A DNA stretch of 64,000 bases from Amylostereum areolatum (taxonomy: Eukaryota; Basidiomycota; Agaricomycetes; Russulales; Stereaceae): contig SAXG01000035.1 in NCBI GenBank assembly GCA_012932865.1, positions 372,001 through 436,000 of the forward strand, read 5' to 3'. How positions within the stretch are numbered: the first letter of the stretch is position 1; each line of letters opens with the position of its first letter. Below, piece by piece: positions 23,042-34,174 of this stretch. The translations under genes and the position numbers were made by a program. Under the pieces are notes generated by a model, which had not been told where the DNA came from, did not search any database, and saw only the letters and a program-made list of their open reading frames with translations.

Positions 23042-23277
23042 CGCGGGGAATCTGGATAGCGTTGGGATTGATGGTTGGAATACGAGGTGGCGAGAGTTGG
23101 GGATCCTTTTGGAGAAGGGATCGGCGAGGGAGCGTGGAGATGCGCGCAGCGCACTCGTCGATAGCGACAGGAAGAGACCAGGAGGAAGGGGTGGAAAGCC
23201 TGGAGATGGGTGCGGATCGCGAGGAAAGTAGGATGGAGAGAAGCTGGGGAGAGAAAGAGACAGCGCGAACACGGGCC

Positions 23278-23285
23278 CTTATATA
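23278..23285 (-). promoter_or_regulatory. TATA-like box upstream of AA9 LPMO
   Basis: TATATAAG on the minus strand about 240 bases upstream of the AA9 start; the distance would imply a long leader or a 5' UTR intron. Confidence 0.35.
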
Positions 23286-25267
23286 TGCGCATAACTTGCT
23301 TGTCGGCGGCGGCATCCGCGAGGGCCAAAAGTCGAGATAATGGAGAGGCCAGACGCGAGTGGCCGGCGGCGCCGACACAAACGATATGGCAAAGGGAGGG
23401 CCCGCGTTGACGGGGGCAACGAAGCGGTGCGCTCTATTGTTCTCAGCGCGGGGCCGCAGGGTTGCTTCGTCTACTGGATGATCTTCAGAGCGGCATTCAG
23501 TTCTTCATGGCCACCGGAGAGCCCCGCTTCTCAGACGTTCTCCTGGCTGGGCTTGGCTATATCTGTCCAATGCGATGAGTATTGGAATGTGAACGCGGCA
23601 CGAGATACTCACTTCCATAGGTTTGTGTCCAGCGTATAAACGCCTTAACTTCTTCGTCCACAAGTTGAATGTCTTGTCTTTGGGAACCCACCCAACCGTC
23701 GGCCTGGAAGGAGGAAGACTGGAATTTAGCCTATCACGCGTACTTCGATAACGAAGGGTACCAGTACCAGGAGATGCGCACTTTGAGACGCAGGTCTTCC
23801 ATCACGCGTACGCGCTCGTCGCCCTTGGGGAAGTACACATCGGAGTGGCTATTGGTGTCTTTAAAGAAGTCAGCGTGAAAGCGTAGACAGAGAGCGCCTG
23901 ACGTACCGACGTCTGGAGGCGAGTCTGCTCCTCGAACGATGCCGAATTTGCTGAGGGCTGGCTTGCGTCCGAAGCCCCGCGTTCGTTCCCCAACAGAAGG
24001 CAGGAAAGCCGATAGCGAAGGTGCGTTCTGAATGACAACTCGAACGTGACAAAAACGAAAAGTTGTCTAGAAGAAAAGGGGGGGGGAGTCCGTCCACGGG
24101 CGTGAAGCATGTTGTACCGACGAAAATGCGCGCATGTTCAATGGGGATGGCGCCGTCGAAAGAGCGGACTTGAAGACACTTTGGTCGTACGTTCAAGGCC
24201 AAGATGTGAACGCATGTTTCGAGGGGGCTTCAGAGACTCAGAGGGAAAAGTCCGTGGCGGCGGGGGGTTGCGATGATGGTACTTATGAGAAAAAGAGAAG
24301 ACGCGTGCGCGTTGTTTACCCGCGTCCTCCTCTTCTTCCCACCACGATCCCCACCATGATCATCCCACCTCCTCCCCATTCGAAGCCTTCGTTTACTTTC
24401 CCTTCTTCTCTCGATCGAAGTTCACCCACTTTCGTTCTGGGGTGTACTGGGATTTGAAAGTTGGGCGATAAGTCACAACGGTACTGGTGTGTTCGTCGTC
24501 TCCCTTCATAATGACCGTCCCACCTCGTCCCACTCATCTATATCTAGCCTGAAACTCCCGCTCTAAATATTCCCTTTATATCTCGCCCTCATCTTTCTTT
24601 CGGTAAGTCCTTCCATGCTGTATTGTGCTATAAGTAACTTACACCGAGGCCCTCCGCCTTCTTTCCACTTGTGTCCGGCACGCCCACCTTCTCCCGCCTC
24701 CATATCACTTTTTTAAATCGCTCGACACTCCCCCTTCTTTTCATGCGCGAGAAAATCAAGTTGGATAGATGTTCCACTGGTTGTTTGAGGTGTGTTCTTC
24801 TGCTGGTATCCTCTCGGGCGTAAGTTGACGACGAATCAACCAGCGGGCTTTTTCCGAAGCTCTTTCAGTTTCAACTTATCTACCCCATCGAATTGATCCA
24901 TACACCCGGGGAGAATGTGGCTTTTCGAGTCCTATGATGACCTATCGGGTACCCTTGCCCTTTTTTCCGTTGCTTTGCGCGAAGTGACCTCTCTTTCAGC
25001 TACAGCGAGCATCTGACTAGGTCAAACATCCACGCCAATCTTCCTTAACTAGTTCGCCTGCGAAAGGTCAAATTCCCCGAAGCTAACGAGACCTTTAGAA
25101 TCGGCACCGTCACATCCTTCACACAGCATCCTTGACAAATGGAACACGAGCGCGGACCAGCCAAGGCCTTGTGGATGCTTGACGACTCGGATCGCATCAT
25201 ACATGTCCAATCGATTTCTTCTTCAAGGTGACGATTAGGATGTCTTTGTTGATGAGCAGTGTGCTGG

Positions 25268-25312
25268 CGCTCTGCAGTGGGTGCATGGAGGGTTCGATCC
25301 CCTCCAGAGCGA
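25268..25312 (+). ncRNA. tRNA-minihelix-like element, copy 2
   Basis: Same 45-nt architecture as 3635-3679. CGCTCTG (25268-25274) pairs with CAGAGCG (25305-25311); GAGGG/CCCTC closes the loop TTCGATC; connector CAGTGGGTGCATG; terminal A. Relative to copy 1, one stem pair is T-A instead of C-G and a G-U is now G-C, so pairing is kept despite change. Flanking sequence beyond the element is largely different. Confidence 0.4.
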
Positions 25313-25706
25313 TTCGAATACAATATGGTGTGCCTTGACGGAACTCGCGCAGTGAAGCTAGGCTCGTACATTTGCACATTTGCCCTATATCCTAGCAACG
25401 CCGGTCTGAGATGGGTAGGCATCCCGTGCCGCAGGTATGGGCCTCCGGAGGCCTTTAGCAGCGCGTGGTCAGCCTTGGTTCCTTTATTCGAGTGTTCGAG
25501 GGTCTTTGATCTCGGAAACATAGTGGCATGGGCTTTTCTAGCGGTTTGTCCATTCGGCCGCCCAGGATCGCGATACAAACGAAAGGCGCCGGTTTCATCA
25601 CGCAGAAATCATTGTTCTTGGCCTCGCCACAGACACAAGTGCGGATTTTCAGCATCGCGCAGTCGAGAGCGCTTTGAAACCTTGTCCTGGCCAAACCTTC
25701 CCTATA

Positions 25707-25712
25707 TATAAA
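25707..25712 (+). promoter_or_regulatory. TATA box of MYND-family copy E
   Basis: TATAAA at the end of a CTATATATAAATA stretch, 37-42 bases upstream of the ATG at 25749. Confidence 0.5.
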
Positions 25713-25748
25713 TATCGTGCGTCTCTGTCCTCGGTTTAGCTATTGCTC

Positions 25749-27690
25749 ATGAAGCCCTTTCTGTGTCTCTCCCAGTGTGCAACTGGACGGTGTTGTACCA
25801 CTCGCTCTCGCGACCACAACAATACAGAGAGCCCTTGTTTTGGTGACTTCGATTTCGCCAAATTAAAGAGGTTCTCTGACCGCGTCCGAGCACGATTCAA
25901 CGCCTTGAACGCACGCAATGAACCATGCTGGGACGATGAAGAATTCCTAACGATGTATGCGGGGCTCATCGCCTGCGCGCGTAACCTCTTTCCCTTAAAG
26001 CTCACGATCAAGGACGTCAAACGAAATAAGAGCGCATTTCAGAGCGTTTCGGCCGTTCACTTCCTGTTCTGCGACATGATATCAGAGCACCTCGACCTGC
26101 TGCTGGACGAGCCACGACGAGTACGTTCATCATTCTCTCTCCCTCTCCCCCGAATTAACTCGCTATGCTCTCAGGAAGTCCTTCACAGTGTCATCGAGGG
26201 CATCCTATATATCCAGGCATTTTGGGCCGGTTGGCACGGGGAGGGCCGAAGCGCAATGGCGAACCGCGTGCCAAAGCTAGTGGGCGTCTGTCGTGCGCTA
26301 TGGAAGCATCGTGCGCGCTTCTTCGCGGCGTGGGCGGTCGCGGCGGACGGTGAGTTCGAGGCCCGGTGCGACAAAGGCCTCGCAATCTGCGCCGGCGGAG
26401 TCGTCACGTTCTTCGCCAAAACCTACAGTTACAGGTGCGTCCCCCCACCCTCCCCCCACGCTCCGCGCCGTTTTGAACAGTAGCCTCACCCATCTCCGTT
26501 TTCCGAAGCTGCAGGGGCTGCTTGGACCTGCTTGGACCTGCCGACGTTGAGGTCGCCCGTCTGTGCTTCTTCATGTGGTTCCATTACCCCGCAGACGTCT
26601 CGGACTGCGCCTCCATCTGGTATGACCTCCTCCTCGACCTCAACGCCGCCGCCACCAGCGTGCACGACGCCCTCCAAGACGCCGCGCGGTCGCTCGCGGT
26701 CGAATGTGGTGGAGCGACCTTGTTGGCGCGCTTCTACCGCGACCTTGACGACAACGAGTGCATTGGGGACGGTCTGACGAGGTGCGTGCGCGCCATCACC
26801 GCGTTTGAGGGCCTAAAGACCGTCGTGCGGACGAGTGGCGCGCAAGTGGAACTATGCTCTCGCTTGAGCAAGGCGTATCTCAGACAGACGATGCATGGTA
26901 TCCCGCCGGACACGCAACATCTCTGGGAACTGATCTTCGATCTGTTCAGGTGTGTATACGACCGCGTCCAGGTGCTTCGAAAATGTGGCTGAATCCGAGT
27001 TCCATAGACTGCTCCTGGATGACCCATCCAAACGAGCGGTGCGAGACATGCTGGAGATCATCGTCCCCCTCCTGAATCGCGGCGTTCTCATCAAGCGCGG
27101 TTATAACCCTAAAGAACACTCGTCAGTGCACCCACTTCCTTGACCACATATCTAAACATCTGATGCACGCAATCACTTCCAGGCACGTGCGCTGAAGTCG
27201 TGCGGGACATGACTGCCCTCGCCTCGACCTACAAAGACGTTCGCCGCGGCTAGGGAAAGCGAATATACGCCACGCTTCGTCGGTGTGCGAAGGAAGAATG
27301 GTACCCCACCGTCAGATACCTTCGCGCAGCCATCGGTCGGAATCCTCTGCTCCAATCCCTCCGCAGCCTCTCAAAAACGTGGTCGACATTCTGTGCCGCG
27401 CTGGGCTTCAGCGAGGAGCGCGCACGTTCGCGCACCTTCTGTGGGTGGAAGGAGTGCGAGTACCACGACTCAAAGTCGCCTTCACAGCGAATGCGGCTCT
27501 GCCGGAAGTGCAGGAGGGTGTGCTACTGCGACAAGAAGTGCCAGAGACAGTAAGTTTTCCTGGAATGTTCAGGCGACGGGTTGACTCACGAGTTTCTGTG
27601 TCAGGGACTGGAAGAACAGGCCATAAAGTCGCGTGTGGAGGGCATGAAAAGATGAATGCCACGAAGTTTAGGAGAAGGTATGTGCAGTAG
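25749..27690 (+). pseudogene. MYND-type zinc-finger protein, copy E, disrupted
   Basis: ATG 25749 (MKPFLCLSQCATGRCC). Introns 26121-26174, 26435-26514 and 26950-27008 join in frame. Family landmarks: EPCWDDEEFLTMYAGL, FLFCDMISEHLDLLLDEP, VLHSVIEGILYIQAF, LCFFMWFHYPAD and LLARFYRDLDDNE. The next exon junction (about 27122-27182) leaves the wrong phase with the obvious sites. An in-frame TAG at 27251-27253 then interrupts between YKDVRRG and GKRIYATLRRC. The MYND finger follows (CGWKEC, CRKC, YCDKKC), but after the last intron a one-base shift near 27613-27622 gives DWKNRP-stop instead of continuing into the final HKVAC-type ligand pair. Several independent lesions make this a probable recent pseudogene. 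Confidence 0.72.
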
Positions 27691-28320
27691 TTGAGTGTAA
27701 TTACATAAAACGTTGTAAGAATACGTAGATCGGGGTCGGTGAGAGAGTCACTGGTAGTCTGCCAGTCAGTGGACCCGACGACGGGAAATCAAAGACGTGT
27801 GAGAATCGCACGTCACATGATCGCGTTGCTGCGTATGTTCCCGCCGATCCCGACATCGTCTCTACCCTTCCCTACCATGACATCCGGTACAGTAATATAC
27901 TATGCCCCCGCACGCGTCTCAATTCCAGTCGAAGATCTTCATACCGCGGTAAACTACTGCATCGGCGAGTCCACGTTGGAACATACGAACACCAGCACCA
28001 CAGCCTAGGGTCCCGGGAGCGTCGACGTGCTGGCAGCAGTGTGTGGATATTGCTTTCTGTTGTCTCTGAGTCTTGTCGAGTCTGTACCGCACGAGCCACA
28101 AAATATGCTCTATTCGTACTGATGTCTTTCTTTTCGAAGCTTACTTCATACATCCCCACCTCGCCAGCACATCGCCTCGATCCGTATGCTAATGCGATTG
28201 AGTCAAAATCCACTTGGGCTCGCGGACCGACCCACATCATCCTCACACCATGACTATCTCGCCCAGGCATTCCTTGACTTGCAGCTCTTCTTTCCCTTCA
28301 TTACACAGAACTCGAACATT
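27691..28320. other. intergenic, upstream of SDR copy 1
   Basis: About 630 bp with no recognised gene. By position it is the promoter region of the SDR gene. Confidence 0.45.
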
Positions 28321-29399
28321 ATGCCATCGTGGGTTGTTACTGGAGCGTCGAGAGGAATCGGACTCGAGTTCGTTCGCCAACTGGTGCGCGGTCTTTCCAT
28401 CTCACATCCCTCCCCGTCGCTGACATCTACTTGGAGGCTTCCGACCCGTCCAACGTTGTTTTCGCCCTCGTGAGGAAAAAAGACGCGGCGAAGCATCTTC
28501 TGCCTCTCGTCGGCGGAAATCTCTACGCGCTTGAGGCGGACATCACAGACCACAAGGCGTTGAAGGTGAGTTTTTTCGCGTTTATTGGTACGCGATCTCA
28601 GGCGGTTTATGTGCGGAGTCGTAGGCTGCTGCCGCCGAGGTGGCGAAGGTTACTGAGGGTACGCTGGACGTGCTCATCAACAACGCTGCACAGACAGCAG
28701 GACAGTATTTCTTCACCGCGCTCACGGAACTGTACGTCGTTTGTTCCTCCGTCCGGGACTCAATCGAACAGAAGTACAGTGAGGGACAGGAGCTTGAGGA
28801 AGAGATGTTCGACACCGTGAGTGCTCTTTGTTCTTCCGTCTCTGGCCTTATCGACCAGCCTTCCGCTCCATCTCAGTATCGCGTCAACGTCGTCGGCGTC
28901 ATGTACACCTATCAACGCGTTCCTCCCCCTTCTCCGCGCCGGTTCTACCAAGAAAATAATTACCCTTTCATCTCCCGGAGGCGACGTCGAGTTCATACGC
29001 AAGACGGACATCAAATTCATGGTCGCGTACGCTGCGTCCAAGGCTGCGCTCAACATGATCGTCCTGAAGTACGCGATTCAGCTGCGGGAGGAGGGGTTTA
29101 TCTGCACCGCCGTCATCCCGACGATCGTGAATTCGGCAGCGCCGATCGTCGGCTCCAGTGAGTTACTCGTCGTCTTTCGTGAGCGCGTGGTGGCTGATGC
29201 CTCGGATGCAGACGAGCTGCCGCCTGGATTTCAAGAGTCTGTTGACTTGATTAAGAGCGTGTATCCCGACTGGACTCCGGTCGTGCTACGGCCGGAAGAG
29301 TGCGCTGAGATCTGCTTGGGGACGATTTCAAAGTTGGAGGCGAAGGATAATGGTGCCTTCGTGTCGGCAAAGGGTGGGACGGCGCTTTTTGAGGATTAA
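28321..29399 (+). pseudogene. short-chain dehydrogenase/reductase, copy 1 (single frameshift)
   Basis: Starts MPSWVVTGASRGIGLEFVRQL (TGxxxGIG cofactor motif). Intron 28384-28436, then ASDPSNVVFALVRKKDAA... LYALEADITDHKALK, AAAAEVAKVTEGTLDVLINNAA (NNAA motif), ELEGQELEEEMFDT and YRVNVVGVMYT. Here the frame breaks: an extra base at 28908-28914 shifts to INAFLPLLRAG... VAYAASKAALNM (catalytic YxxxK). It ends ELPPGFQESVDLIKSVYPDW... GGTALFED, stop 29397-29399. Copy 2 reads straight through this site, so the extra base is a lesion, or a sequence error, rather than an intron. Closest to the Sniffer/C-factor-like, NAD(P)-dependent cytosolic SDRs; substrate unknown. Confidence 0.72.
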
Positions 29400-30532
29400 G
29401 TTGCTTATTACTTCAGTGTCGCTGAGCTCAGCGCCACGGAAATATTCGCCTGCCAGTCTATCGGTACACTTGCTTACCTTTGGCCTTCTCGGCTCTATCC
29501 CCACTATATCGCCCTCATCATAGTTACCTACCGCACCTCCAAACCTCCAAACCTGTAGAACAAAAAATTCAGGGCTCCGGATCATGACCTTCCATCTCGG
29601 ATCCAGAACGAGGAAGTCTGCAGAGGACGTGAGAATAAGTGGGGAATGGGAAGCGTGATATGCAGGATACGTTACTACGTACGACTATATGAGAACTTGA
29701 CACAAAAACGAGGCGAAGCCAAACGTAGTGAGAGAGGCGGATAATGGTAGCGTGGGAATTGTGTAAATAAAAGTGATGTCAGAGCGTCGCTTCATCCGAA
29801 AACCTGGTTTGCAAAGCCTCGCACGACTCTGCGCCATCTAAGGACAGCTTTCCCCTCTTCATCCCCCAGGTCTGGAGATAAAAACACAGCTCATCCACCT
29901 CACCCTCCGCTGTTCAAACTACAAGTGTGATCCCTCGGTGGGTCCCCGTGATCTCGATTATCTACAAGCTGACGCGTCGACTTTTGAAGCAATTGAAACT
30001 TGCGTCAGCCACCCACTCACTCATCAGATCCGGTGCGTTTTCTTCGTCAGGTTTGCGTACTGGCGCCTACTGGCGCCTTCGTGACCCACCTCTAATACAT
30101 ATATATAGAATGTGAACGTACATTCATGGCGACACGCCGCAATCGCAGTGTCTGACCAATTGGGCAACTGGCTGTTTCCGAGACATCACCACCGCCTCCC
30201 TTGGAAGTTGGAACGCCCGTCCAAGTCCTCCCTCTTTACCGTCGCGCAACTCGAAACCTATTTGACACCATGCGCACCTGCGTGGTTGTGGGCTGCGACG
30301 CGTGTGCCAGTTTCCACCGTCAGCGCGTCAGCGATGGAAAGAGGGGCTGCCCGATGCTCCCCCGGACTGACAATTGATTCATACATATGTGCGTATGCAT
30401 CCGCGACATCCCTAAATGATCGACCGAGGATGACGAACGAGTTGTCAGCTTATTGAATCCACCGTTCCGCCGTCGAGATCCAAGTTTATAAACCAGCCTC
30501 CTCCTTCGCGGTTTCTCCCGCAGCTGCTCCCA
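29400..30532. other. intergenic between SDR copy 1 and MFS gene
   Basis: About 1.1 kb with no recognised gene; ends with the MFS promoter. A short ACTGGCGCCT tandem duplication lies near 30058-30078. Confidence 0.45.
30487..30492 (+). promoter_or_regulatory. TATA box of MFS transporter
   Basis: TATAAA, 41-46 bases upstream of the ATG at 30533. Confidence 0.5.
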
Positions 30533-32440
30533 ATGTCCTCCAGTCTCTTCCACGATACCTTCTTTGGCTATATGCTACGCATCGTGTTCGGCTCGAAGAT
30601 ACTGCCCCATGCAGACGAAGTTGAACTCCCTATGGTATGGCGAGCTACGATAGACGACAAGACGGAGAAGCAGAAGGAGCCGTCCATCCGTGAAGTGGCT
30701 CGGGATGAAGAAGGCGCCCCGTCGATGCACACCGTTGTCGAGGAGATGTTCCCCTCCCAATCCACCCCTTCACTAGCCACCACAATCGGCGCGCAAGAGA
30801 TACAGACCGTGGAGAAAGGGTCGGATACGCTTTTGGTGGGATGGTACGGCCCCAACGATCCCGACGTGAGCCCCCTTATCTTGTCCTCCTATTGTCGCCT
30901 TACTCTGTTTTCAGAACCCTCAGAACTGGTCGTCCGGAAAGAAGGCCTGGGTTCTCTTCCAAACGTGCTTTTTGACGTTTTCCGTTTACGTCGGATCCTC
31001 GATATATACCGCGGGCCTCACGGACGTTACGGAAAAGTTTCATGTCAGCACAGTCGCCGCCACCGTCGGTCTTACATGCTTCGTCGCAGGCTATGGTATC
31101 GGTACGTACCGTGGTTGATCTCCCTTCCCGCTCCTTGCTTATGTGCGTACGTAGGACCGATGCTATGGGCTCCTATGAGCGAGATGCCGTACATTGGGCG
31201 CGTACCCGTGTACATCCTTACGTTGGTCGTATTCGTCGCACTCCAAGTCCCCACCGCCCTCGCCTCCAACTTCGGAATGTTGCTCGCATTTCGGTTCCTC
31301 ACGGGCTTTTTCGGCTCGCCTATACTTGCCACCGGTGGCGCCACAGTCGCCGACATGTACTCGCCCAAGAAGCGCGCGTACGGCATGACGCTGTGGGGTC
31401 TTTTTGCGGTGCGTACTTTCTCTCCGTCATCTGAACATCAAATTTACTCTTCCCAGGCTCTGGGACCCGTCATGGGCCCGCTCGTCGGTGGCTTCGCCGC
31501 GAATGCTAAAGGATGGACATGGACGATCTGGGAGCTCACATGGCTCTCGGGAACGGCCCTCGTTATTCTCTTTTTCTTCTTCCCCGAAACCTCCCCCGCC
31601 AACATCCTCTTCCGCCGCGCGGCCCGTCTCCGCAAAGCAACGGGTAACCCGAATCTCAAGTCCGAGTCCGAAATTGAGGCAGAGCATATGACGCCGCGCG
31701 ACGTCGCGATGATCGCGCTCGTGCGCCCGTTCACGCTCAACTTCCAAGAACCGATCGTGCTCGCGCTCAACCTGTACATCGGGCTCGTCTATGCTCTCCT
31801 TTACATTTGGTTCGAGTCCTTCCCCCTCGTCTTCATCGGCATCTACGGATTCCGCCCCCAAATCCTCGGGTTGTCATACCTTGGAATATTGATCGGTACG
31901 CTCGGCGTCATCCCGCCGTTCTTTTGGTATCTGTGGAAGTACCAGGAGCCGAAGTATAATGCGGCGGGGGACTTGAGGCCAGAGGAGAGGATGCCTGTGG
32001 CGATCGTGGGCGCGCTGATCCTGCCGATATCTTTGTTCTGGTTCGGGTGGAGTTCGAGGGAGAGCGTGCACTGGATCGTGCCCATCATCGGCTCCAGTTT
32101 GTTTGGTTTCTCCGTAATGCTCCTTTTCGTGCGTTCTCTCCCACTTTTCGTGAATGGCGTGCTGATAGGTTGCGTTCAGAACGTCGTGCTGAATTACCTC
32201 GCGGATACATACCCTCTGTACGCTGCTTCCGTCCTCGCGGGAAACGACCTCGTCCGCTCCTCGTTCGGCGCGTCTTTCCCGCTCTTTGCGGGTGCGATGT
32301 ACCGAAACCTCGGGATTGGGTGGGCGAGCACGTTGCTAGCGCTCTTGGCGTGCTTGTTCATTCCCATCCCGATCCTGCTGTACAAGTATGGGGAGCGTAT
32401 TCGGTTGGCGAGTCAGCGCGCGAGGCATGACTTTGATTGA
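30533..32440 (+). CDS. MFS transporter, DHA1 drug/polyamine-type
   Basis: ATG 30533, stop TGA 32438-32440. Four GT-AG introns: 30866-30914, 31102-31154, 31409-31456 and 32129-32179. The N-terminal cytosolic tail (~100 residues) leads into DPDNPQNWSSGKKAWV, the family's pre-TM1 motif. Twelve hydrophobic segments follow. Other DHA1 marks: YGIGPMLWAPMSEMPYIGR, FLTGFFGSPILATGGATVADMYSPKKRAYGM, ALGPVMGPLVGGFAA and WRI/WTIWELTWLSG. C-terminal half YIWFESFPLVFIGIYGF... and QNVVLNYLADTYPLYAASVLAGND. Proton antiporters of this group (FLU1/TPO-like) export drugs, polyamines or small acids at the plasma membrane; the substrate here is unknown. All exons join in frame, so it looks functional. Confidence 0.88.
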   Translation: MSSSLFHDTFFGYMLRIVFGSKILPHADEVELPMVWRATIDDKTEKQKEPSIREVARDEEGAPSMHTVVEEMFPSQSTPSLATTIGAQEIQTVEKGSDTLLVGWYGPNDPDVSPLILSSYCRLTLFSEPSELVVRKEGLGSLPNVLFDVFRLRRILDIYRGPHGRYGKVSCQHSRRHRRSYMLRRRLWYRYVPWLISLPAPCLCAYVGPMLWAPMSEMPYIGRVPVYILTLVVFVALQVPTALASNFGMLLAFRFLTGFFGSPILATGGATVADMYSPKKRAYGMTLWGLFAVRTFSPSSEHQIYSSQALGPVMGPLVGGFAANAKGWTWTIWELTWLSGTALVILFFFFPETSPANILFRRAARLRKATGNPNLKSESEIEAEHMTPRDVAMIALVRPFTLNFQEPIVLALNLYIGLVYALLYIWFESFPLVFIGIYGFRPQILGLSYLGILIGTLGVIPPFFWYLWKYQEPKYNAAGDLRPEERMPVAIVGALILPISLFWFGWSSRESVHWIVPIIGSSLFGFSVMLLFVRSLPLFVNGVLIGCVQNVVLNYLADTYPLYAASVLAGNDLVRSSFGASFPLFAGAMYRNLGIGWASTLLALLACLFIPIPILLYKYGERIRLASQRARHDFD

Positions 32441-33072
32441 AGACGGTGAAAGCCTCAATTCTTGGTGTATCTCTGTCTGATAAAAGATGGGACCGACGGG
32501 ACCACTGGGGGACCGCACAACACAAGGAGGGCCGCGTAGATTGTCGTTGAAGACGTATCTTTCCGCTCGTCCCATTTTTTTCTCATCGATGTAAACCATT
32601 GAAAGCCAAATTTCCTCTCCACGTTCACGGTGTTGTTTCGCTCCAGCAGATAGTGGACATTTGGAAATCGGTGGACGCTGGAAGCCTAGATCAACGCTCC
32701 CCGCCCTTCTGGCACGTGATCATCCTCGTCATTTGATCATTTATTATTAGTACTGAATATTGAATTCCACCTCCTTCCTCCCGCTGGCCTACATAACACG
32801 AACTCTTCCACTTCGCATCGGTTGACTGCTGGATTCTGATACATACACAAAGATGCCCTTACTAACAGGCTCGTCACCGTATCGAATCTATCGATCTACT
32901 GGTCAGCTGATGTCGACGAGCATTGAGTCATTTTGCACGAGTTCACCAGCCGCCGGGCCCGGTGCTGGTACTCGACCCACATACAATGACACATGTCTAC
33001 GTCTCGCACGGCCCTCCTGGGTCTCTGACTTGACTCTATCTCACCCATTCTACTCGCCAGTATCCATCCGCC
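32441..33072. other. intergenic between MFS gene and SDR copy 2
   Basis: About 630 bp, no gene seen. A short AT-rich stretch near 32730-32770 and a pyrimidine-rich leader precede the SDR start. Confidence 0.45.
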
Positions 33073-34174
33073 ATGCCATCGTGGGTCGTCACAGGAGCGT
33101 CGAGAGGAATCGGGCTTGAATTCGTTCGACAACTGGTGCGTCTCCCTCAGATTTTGTCTATCTTCCCTCCTTTGACATAACGTACGTTGTACAGGCATCT
33201 GAACCGTCCAATGTCGTTTTCGCCCTCGTGAGGAGCAAGGAATCGGCGACGTATCTGATGCCTCTTGTCGGGGGGAACTTATACGCGTTGGAAGCAGACG
33301 TTGTAGACCATAAGGCATTGAAGGTGCGTTTTGCTAAGCGTTTGTGCATGATGTGCAAGCAAGTGACTCAAATGGAATACTTTAGGCTGCCGCTGCTGAG
33401 GTATCGAAGATCACAGGTGGTACGCTGGACGTGCTCATCAACAACGCCGCGAAGACAACCGGGAGACACTACTTCACTGCTCTCACAGACCTGTACGCCC
33501 TTCTTCCTTCCATCCGATGTTCAATTTGACAAGGAAATAGCGAAGGACGGGAAGACGAGCTTGAGGAGGAGGCCCTTGAAACCGTGAGTCCACCTCAATA
33601 TTTCCCCTTCCCGGGCCCCTTATGCCATATCCTCACATCTCCCGTCCCATCGCAGTATCGCGTCAACGTGGTCGGTGTCATGCACACCATTAACGCGTTC
33701 CTTCCCCTCCTCCGCGCCGGCCCTACCAAGAAAATAATATCCATCTCATCTGCGGCGGCCGACACAGAGTTCATCTTCAAAACGAACTCAAAACACATGG
33801 TCGTGTACGCCGCATCCAAAGCCGCGCTCAACATGGTCGTCGCCAAGTACGCGAAATCAGCTCCGCGAAGACGGGTTCATCAACGTCGCCGTCAGTCCGG
33901 GGATCGTGAACACTGAGGAGACAACTATAGGCTCCCGTGAGTATTTCTATGTCTTCCTGTGGGCTGTTTTCGACGTACGAATATAGACGAACCGCCACCT
34001 GGGTTTCAGCAGGCGCTCGATTCGATCAAGAGGGGGTATCCCGACTGGACGCCGGTCGCGCTAACGCCAAAGCAGTCCGTTGAGAGTTGCTTAGGGACGA
34101 TTTCGAGGCTGGAAGTGAAGGATAACGGCGCTTTCGTGTCGGAAAAAGGTGGAACGGTGCTTTTCGAGGACTGA
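33073..34174 (+). pseudogene. short-chain dehydrogenase/reductase, copy 2 (single frameshift)
   Basis: Paralogue of 28321-29399 with identical exon layout. MPSWVVTGASRGIGLEFVRQL, intron, ASEPSNVVFALVRSKESA..., AAAAEVSKITGGTLDVLINNAA, DLEGREDELEEEALET, YRVNVVGVMHTINAFLPLLRAG and VVYAASKAALNMVVAKYAK. One extra base at 33854-33858 then shifts the frame; without it the match continues as QLREDGFINVAVSPGIVN. The C-terminus EPPPGFQQALDSIKRGYPDW... VSEKGGTVLFED ends at 34174. The lesion differs from that of copy 1. Cofactor and catalytic motifs are intact. If the frameshift is a sequencing artefact, this is a working Sniffer/C-factor-like reductase. Confidence 0.72.

Larger units (their letters stand above)
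23042..25748. other. intergenic, no recognisable gene
   Basis: About 2.7 kb. Contains the AA9 upstream region with a TATA-like sequence (plus 23278-23285 CTTATATA, i.e. TATATAAG on the minus strand), unassigned short frames, the second minihelix-like element (25268-25312) and the promoter of the next gene. Confidence 0.45.

Noticed and set aside
25045..25578. 177-codon minus-strand frame
   Set aside because: Crosses the minihelix element and has no domain; same artefact as above.
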